The notes under the pieces were generated by a model, which worked only from the letters and a program-made list of their open reading frames with translations, ran no database searches and was not told where the DNA came from. From Candidatus Aenigmatarchaeota archaeon (GTDB taxonomy: Archaea > Aenigmatarchaeota > Aenigmatarchaeia > QMZP01), in NCBI GenBank assembly GCA_020343575.1, contig CP070801.1:39361-48125 (forward strand): 8,765 nucleotides of DNA, given 5' to 3'. The translations under genes and the position numbers were made by a program. Of the stretch, positions 7,086-8,765 are shown piece after piece. Each line of letters starts with the position of its first letter. Position 1 is the first letter of the stretch.

Positions 7086-7575
7086 CGTTGAACATTCGTA
7101 TTAGTTTCTTACTTATATCGTCGTCATCAACAAGGGATGTTCTCTCCTTAACGATCTTAAAGATTGGATCCAAGGATTTGATCTTAGCTCTGAGCCTGTT
7201 GTTGTTCTCCACCTGATACCTGAATTTTCTCCGCAAAGATATTAACTCTTTTCTAAGATCCGACTCGCTCATGTCATAAGCAGGATCATGATCCCGGTAG
7301 AAAGCCTCTAGGCAGTCCTCATATTTCTGCTGAAGCTCCGGATCTGCCATCAGGTAGTAGGAGATCTTCTTCTTGTAGTTCAGGATCGAGGCGTGGTTCT
7401 TCTTTAGTATCCTAGATATCCGGCTAGGCCCGTATCCTTTCTCGGTTAGTATCTTAGTGAATACCATCCTCGCATCTACATAGTCCTTCTTCTGAGTCTT
7501 AGTCAGTATGTCTAAGTCAAAATGCATGTTGACTATGTCCATTAGTTTTTTTACTTCGTGTCTTGTCTGCTCCAT
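7072..7575 (-). CDS. DnaA domain IV-like DNA-binding protein (167 aa)
   Basis: Residues 29-71 resemble DnaA domain IV, the helix-turn-helix domain that reads DnaA boxes. Visible points are DARMVFTKIL (34-43, with Arg36 where DnaA has its conserved R of R-x-x-A), GYGPSRISRIL (47-57, the I-x-x-x-hydrophobic helix of the turn), and K-N-H-A-S-I (59-64) at the place of DnaA's R-D-H-T-T-V recognition motif. There is no AAA+ ATPase part: the protein has only a short N-terminal helix before this domain. The C-terminal half has a probable coiled coil (about 103-135) and an acidic patch DDDD. It may recognise a phage origin or DnaA-box-like sites as a replication or regulatory protein; this is inferred from its neighbours. 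The ATG at 7575 is constrained by a TAA five codons upstream. There is no Shine-Dalgarno, only an A-rich leader. The gene overlaps the preceding one by 25 bases. Confidence 0.8.
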   Translation of the reverse strand: MEQTRHEVKKLMDIVNMHFDLDILTKTQKKDYVDARMVFTKILTEKGYGPSRISRILKKNHASILNYKKKISYYLMADPELQQKYEDCLEAFYRDHDPAYDMSESDLRKELISLRRKFRYQVENNNRLRAKIKSLDPIFKIVKERTSLVDDDDISKKLIRMFNGVYR

Positions 7576-7889
7576 GTTATTGTTTTTTTATTATTGATTT
7601 CATCTAAGTATTCGTCTACATCAATCTCTTCTATGTCTGTAAATATAGGCATGTACTCGGGCTCGTTGAGGTACATCACCTGAAAGAAGAATGGCTTGTC
7701 TCCTTTGACAACTCCTGATACGAGCTGCATGTACTCCTCCTTTTTGGGGAGGTGGTCAACAACGCTCTTCACCTGATCTATTATGTTCAGGCTGATTGCT
7801 ACCGGATACATGTGCAGCTTCTCAATAAAGACTGAATCGACTTCATACTTCTCATTGTACGCCCTTATATACTTCGGTTCTAACTCCAT
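7551..7889 (-). CDS. Acidic phage protein of unknown function (112 aa)
   Basis: I do not recognise a domain. The protein begins MELEPKYIRAYNEKYEVDSV, has a middle with VAISLNIIDQVKSVVDHLPK and a strand-like KPFFFQVMYLN, and ends in an acidic stretch (IFTDIEEIDVDEYLDEINNK). It has no signal peptide or membrane segment. The start at 7889 is fixed by an in-frame TAG three codons upstream, and AAAGGA ahead of it could act as a weak ribosome binding site. That is the only plausible one in this cluster. Its 5' end overlaps the nuclease gene by 38 bases and its 3' end overlaps the DnaA-like gene by 25 bases. This places it firmly in the same transcript as replication and recombination proteins. It may be an accessory factor, but its role is unknown. 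Confidence 0.82.
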   Translation of the reverse strand: MELEPKYIRAYNEKYEVDSVFIEKLHMYPVAISLNIIDQVKSVVDHLPKKEEYMQLVSGVVKGDKPFFFQVMYLNEPEYMPIFTDIEEIDVDEYLDEINNKKTITWSRQDTK

Positions 7890-8097
7890 GATTTTCTAGT
7901 TCCTTTATCCTGTATTTTTGTAATGGAGATAGCCGTCCCTTGCTTGTCTTGATCTCGCTAAACAACACATCTGCGTTAGGTGCGATGGCAATAAGGTCAG
8001 GTATCCCGTTCTTATTTGTGTTGATTAATTTGATTACATAGTAGCCCTCTTCTTCAAGCTGTTTTATTCTTTTGGCCTGTATCTGTTGCTCGGTCAT
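7852..8097 (-). CDS. VRR-NUC-type nuclease (PD-(D/E)xK superfamily, 81 aa)
   Basis: The protein has the compact VRR-NUC layout. There is an N-terminal helix with Glu3 (TEQQIQAKRIKQLEEEG), a strand YYVIKLI, the motif G-I-P-D-L with the metal-binding Asp34, then LFSEIKTSKGRLSPLQ with Glu48 and Lys50 forming the E-x-K pair and Gln60 in the trailing helix. It ends in GVRTEVYKG. All expected catalytic residues are present, and about 80 aa is normal for stand-alone phage versions. The family cuts branched or flap DNA, and in phages it usually travels with an SNF2-like helicase, as here. The ATG lies 2 bases after the helicase stop with no Shine-Dalgarno, so translational coupling is likely. A stop seven codons upstream limits other starts. 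Confidence 0.92.
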   Translation of the reverse strand: MTEQQIQAKRIKQLEEEGYYVIKLINTNKNGIPDLIAIAPNADVLFSEIKTSKGRLSPLQKYRIKELENHGVRTEVYKGVQ

Positions 8098-8099
8098 GA

Positions 8100-8765
8100 C
8101 TATAAAGATAGTAAATCACGCTTGAAGTGTGAGAGTGTGTAATCCTTCTTCTTGGTTACTGCTTTGTATATCTTGTCTTCGATACCACCTTTGGAGAAGA
8201 CCCAATACACATCGTTGTGTGTCCTGTCTTTGGTTGTCATCCTATCCCTAGACTGCCAATAGCTTGTCGCTGAGAAGTCTATGTTGTAGTAGACAATGCA
8301 GTCTGCATTCCTGAGTGATAGTCCCTCCCGGCCACTAACAATCTGAAGTGCTATCGACTTGTCTGTGGTATCAAACTCCTGAAGGTCAGTGGTTAACGAG
8401 TCACCAAACACATCCTTCATTGCCTTCAGCTCTGCGGTAAACTTGTAGAAGATGCCGAGCTTCTTGCCTGCGAAGTGTCCCTTGATAAACTCTGCCTTGC
8501 TCTTATCCAATACCATGGCATCGCCTGACTCGAACTTCACTGTCCCTGAGTACATCTGATGTAGCTTCTGCATCAGCTTCACCGGGGTGTCGGCAAGTAC
8601 GACCTGATCAGAACCCTCTATCACTAGGTCCTTACTCAACCTCTTGCACAGGGCGTAGGTCTCAGGCTGCATGTCCACATAGACCTTGTGCTCTGTTATC
8701 TTAACCTTGAAGCCTGCCTCCTGCTGTGTGTATGAGATGGTATACGGGGCCATCATATCTAGTAT
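8100..8765 (-). CDS. SNF2-type DEAD/DEAH helicase, C-terminal part (start beyond the window)
   Basis: The frame is open to the right edge, and the codons before the first ATG (8756) are I-L-D, so the gene is cut there. The visible part covers the end of the first RecA-like lobe region (MMAPYTISYTQQEAGF) and the second lobe. KKLGIFYKFTAELKAM is a motif IV-like strand, VSGREGLSLRNAD (bases about 8301-8339) is motif V, and Y-W-Q-S-R-D-R-M (motif VI, 8238-8255) carries the arginine-finger arginines. The end, VYWVFSKGGIEDKIYKAVTKK, is the usual SNF2 closing helix. The N-terminal ATP-binding motifs I and II are off the window. It should be a nucleic-acid-dependent ATPase working in phage replication or recombination, probably with the adjacent nuclease. 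Motif VI is followed by T-T-K-D-R, the shorter phage form, and not the RxxRxGQ of chromatin remodellers. Confidence 0.9.
   Translation of the reverse strand: MLDMMAPYTISYTQQEAGFKVKITEHKVYVDMQPETYALCKRLSKDLVIEGSDQVVLADTPVKLMQKLHQMYSGTVKFESGDAMVLDKSKAEFIKGHFAGKKLGIFYKFTAELKAMKDVFGDSLTTDLQEFDTTDKSIALQIVSGREGLSLRNADCIVYYNIDFSATSYWQSRDRMTTKDRTHNDVYWVFSKGGIEDKIYKAVTKKKDYTLSHFKRDLLSL

Noticed and set aside
7913..7920. TATTTTTG on the plus strand, resembling a Bacteroidota -7 element (TAnnTTTG)
   Set aside because: It is inside the minus-strand nuclease gene and would drive antisense transcription. No matching -33 element or plus-strand gene follows.
1..8765. CRISPR array, tRNA, insertion sequence or riboswitch
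   Set aside because: No spaced repeats, cloverleaf-like stretch, transposase frame or terminal inverted repeats were seen. Nearly all of the window is coding, with no intergenic stretch over 10 bases once the 59-aa gene is accepted.

Overview
The window looks like part of a double-stranded DNA tailed phage, or a closely related prophage or metagenomic phage contig. It sits where two opposing transcription units meet. The right third is a tight minus-strand set of replication and DNA-processing genes. The left three quarters is one huge plus-strand gene of the 'polyvalent protein' type, a class of very long multidomain proteins that phages and conjugative elements are thought to deliver with their DNA. 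A Bacteroidota host is plausible but not proven: most starts lack a Shine-Dalgarno sequence, which is common in that phylum, and the base composition is moderately AT-rich. No ribosomal, metabolic or tRNA gene is visible.

Bases 1-6648 (+): one open frame of 2215 visible codons that enters from the left edge. In order it carries a GNAT-like acetyltransferase fold (start cut off), a charged linker, an ADP-ribosyltransferase (ART)-like module, a second charged linker, an unassigned domain with a GGPFFPL motif, a zincin-type metallopeptidase with HEFGH, a long Lys/Glu-rich helical region, a large helical C-terminal domain with two hydrophobic segments, and a nearly pure Lys tail. The ART module uses AAA/GAA/CAA codons, whereas the body of the gene prefers AAG/GAG/CAG. 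Near-identical 30-base repeats lie on either side of the first linker plus ART module. This suggests the N-terminal effector domains are exchangeable.

Bases 6649-6672: a 10-bp hairpin with a four-base loop lies between the converging genes and probably terminates both. The stop codon of the minus-strand gene falls in its loop.

Bases 6659-8765 (-), in transcription order: the C-terminal part of an SNF2-type helicase (start beyond the right edge), a small VRR-NUC nuclease, an unrecognised acidic 112-aa protein, a protein with a DnaA domain IV-like DNA-binding region, a 59-aa protein probably starting at GTG, and an 84-aa conserved-looking phage protein. After a 2-base gap behind the helicase, the genes overlap by 38, 25, 14 and 8 bases. 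The helicase, the nuclease and the DnaA-like binder suggest a replication or recombination module. The polyvalent protein more likely belongs to the late or virion module and acts early in the next infected cell.
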